Translations under genes and position numbers: made by a program | Notes under the pieces: model-generated | Database searches by the model: none | What the model saw: the letters and a program-made list of their open reading frames with translations, nothing else | What the model was told of the DNA's origin: nothing | Assembly (NCBI GenBank): GCA_934167225.1 | Contig: CAKPLD010000065.1 | Location: 1 to 6,278, forward strand | DNA: 6,278 nt | Direction of reading: 5' to 3' | Source: an uncultured Clostridia bacterium | Lineage (GTDB): Bacteria > Bacillota > Clostridia > TANB77 > CAG-508 | Part shown: positions 6,204 to 6,278 of the stretch, piece after piece | How positions within the stretch are numbered: the stretch's first letter is position 1 | How the letters are laid out: every line of letters begins with the position of its first letter

Positions 6204-6274
6204 GGTTCGAATTAGAATAATTATTAATTTTTGGGGGATTAATGGCTCAATACGGACTTTAAGAGCTTATAAGC
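6204..6274. repeat. Right copy of imperfect inverted repeat
   Basis: This is the reverse-complement partner of 11-82: 6204-6244 matches the left block 42-82 at 39 of 41 positions, and 6255-6274 matches 11-30 at 18 of 20. The 10-nt middle, GCTCAATAC and a neighbour, differs. This copy has GCTTATAAGC (6265-6274), a perfect 10-nt palindrome that has one mismatch in the left copy, and a GGGGG where the left copy has GGGG on the same strand. It begins 27 nt after the restored spoIVB stop. I see no open reading frame in it. Confidence 0.75.
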
Positions 6275-6278
6275 ATTA

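Noticed and set aside
6177..6215. Short TTG-started frame of 12 codons after a GGGAGG sequence
   Set aside because: It is very short, has no recognisable product, and the GGGAGG lies inside the end of spoIVB.
6232..6278. Possible tRNA start, since GGGGGATTA is followed by GCTC and GAGC
   Set aside because: Three extra bases precede the GCTC, the D-loop would be too long, and the left repeat copy does not keep GCTC. No anticodon arm is visible before the edge.
1..6278. Composite transposon bounded by the inverted repeats
   Set aside because: No transposase, no visible target-site duplication, and the enclosed genes are core envelope and sporulation genes. The repeats alone do not support it.

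Overview
The window is A-rich, low-GC DNA read mostly on the + strand. It suggests a spore-forming member of the Clostridia (Bacillota), probably an uncultured gut or other anaerobic lineage. Three things point there: a SpoIVB-type sporulation protease, a dockerin-tailed surface N-acetylglucosaminidase beside a cadherin-like beta-sandwich surface protein, and AGGAGG-type ribosome binding sites with strong ATA/AAA/GAA codon preference. Species-level assignment is not possible from the sequence alone.

Layout. Positions 1-255 hold one copy of a ~72-nt repeat and a good sigma-A promoter. A two-gene cell-surface operon follows: a secreted glucosaminidase (256-1830; catalytic domain, SH3-like domain, C-terminal dockerin) and, 27 nt later, a membrane-anchored beta-sandwich protein (1858-3282). 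A perfect 18-bp stem at 3281-3327 is a bidirectional terminator. It separates this operon from a convergent small gene of unknown function (3600-3322, minus strand). From the intergenic region 3601-3814 the unknown gene is transcribed leftward and an mreB/mbl gene rightward (3815-4825), with a promoter and phased AAAATGTAA repeats in front of mreB. A sporulation protease gene, spoIVB, follows (4910 onward), apparently with its own extended -10 promoter. Its reading frame is broken at about 6086 by one extra base; removing it restores a normal-length protein ending at 6176. The last ~75 nt carry a second, inverted copy of the repeat at the left edge.

How the genes fit together. All the recognisable products act on the cell envelope. 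The glucosaminidase would cut peptidoglycan glycan strands outside the cell, and its neighbour is a surface-displayed, single-pass protein. MreB organises lateral wall synthesis from inside. SpoIVB acts in the space between the two forespore membranes, signalling between compartments during spore formation. There is no phage, CRISPR, toxin-antitoxin or transposase gene here, and I do not see a wholly new system. The items most worth a second look are the diverged inverted repeats at both edges, the spoIVB frameshift, the dockerin protein paired with a beta-sandwich surface protein, the orphan 92-residue gene, and the phased repeats at the mreB promoter.
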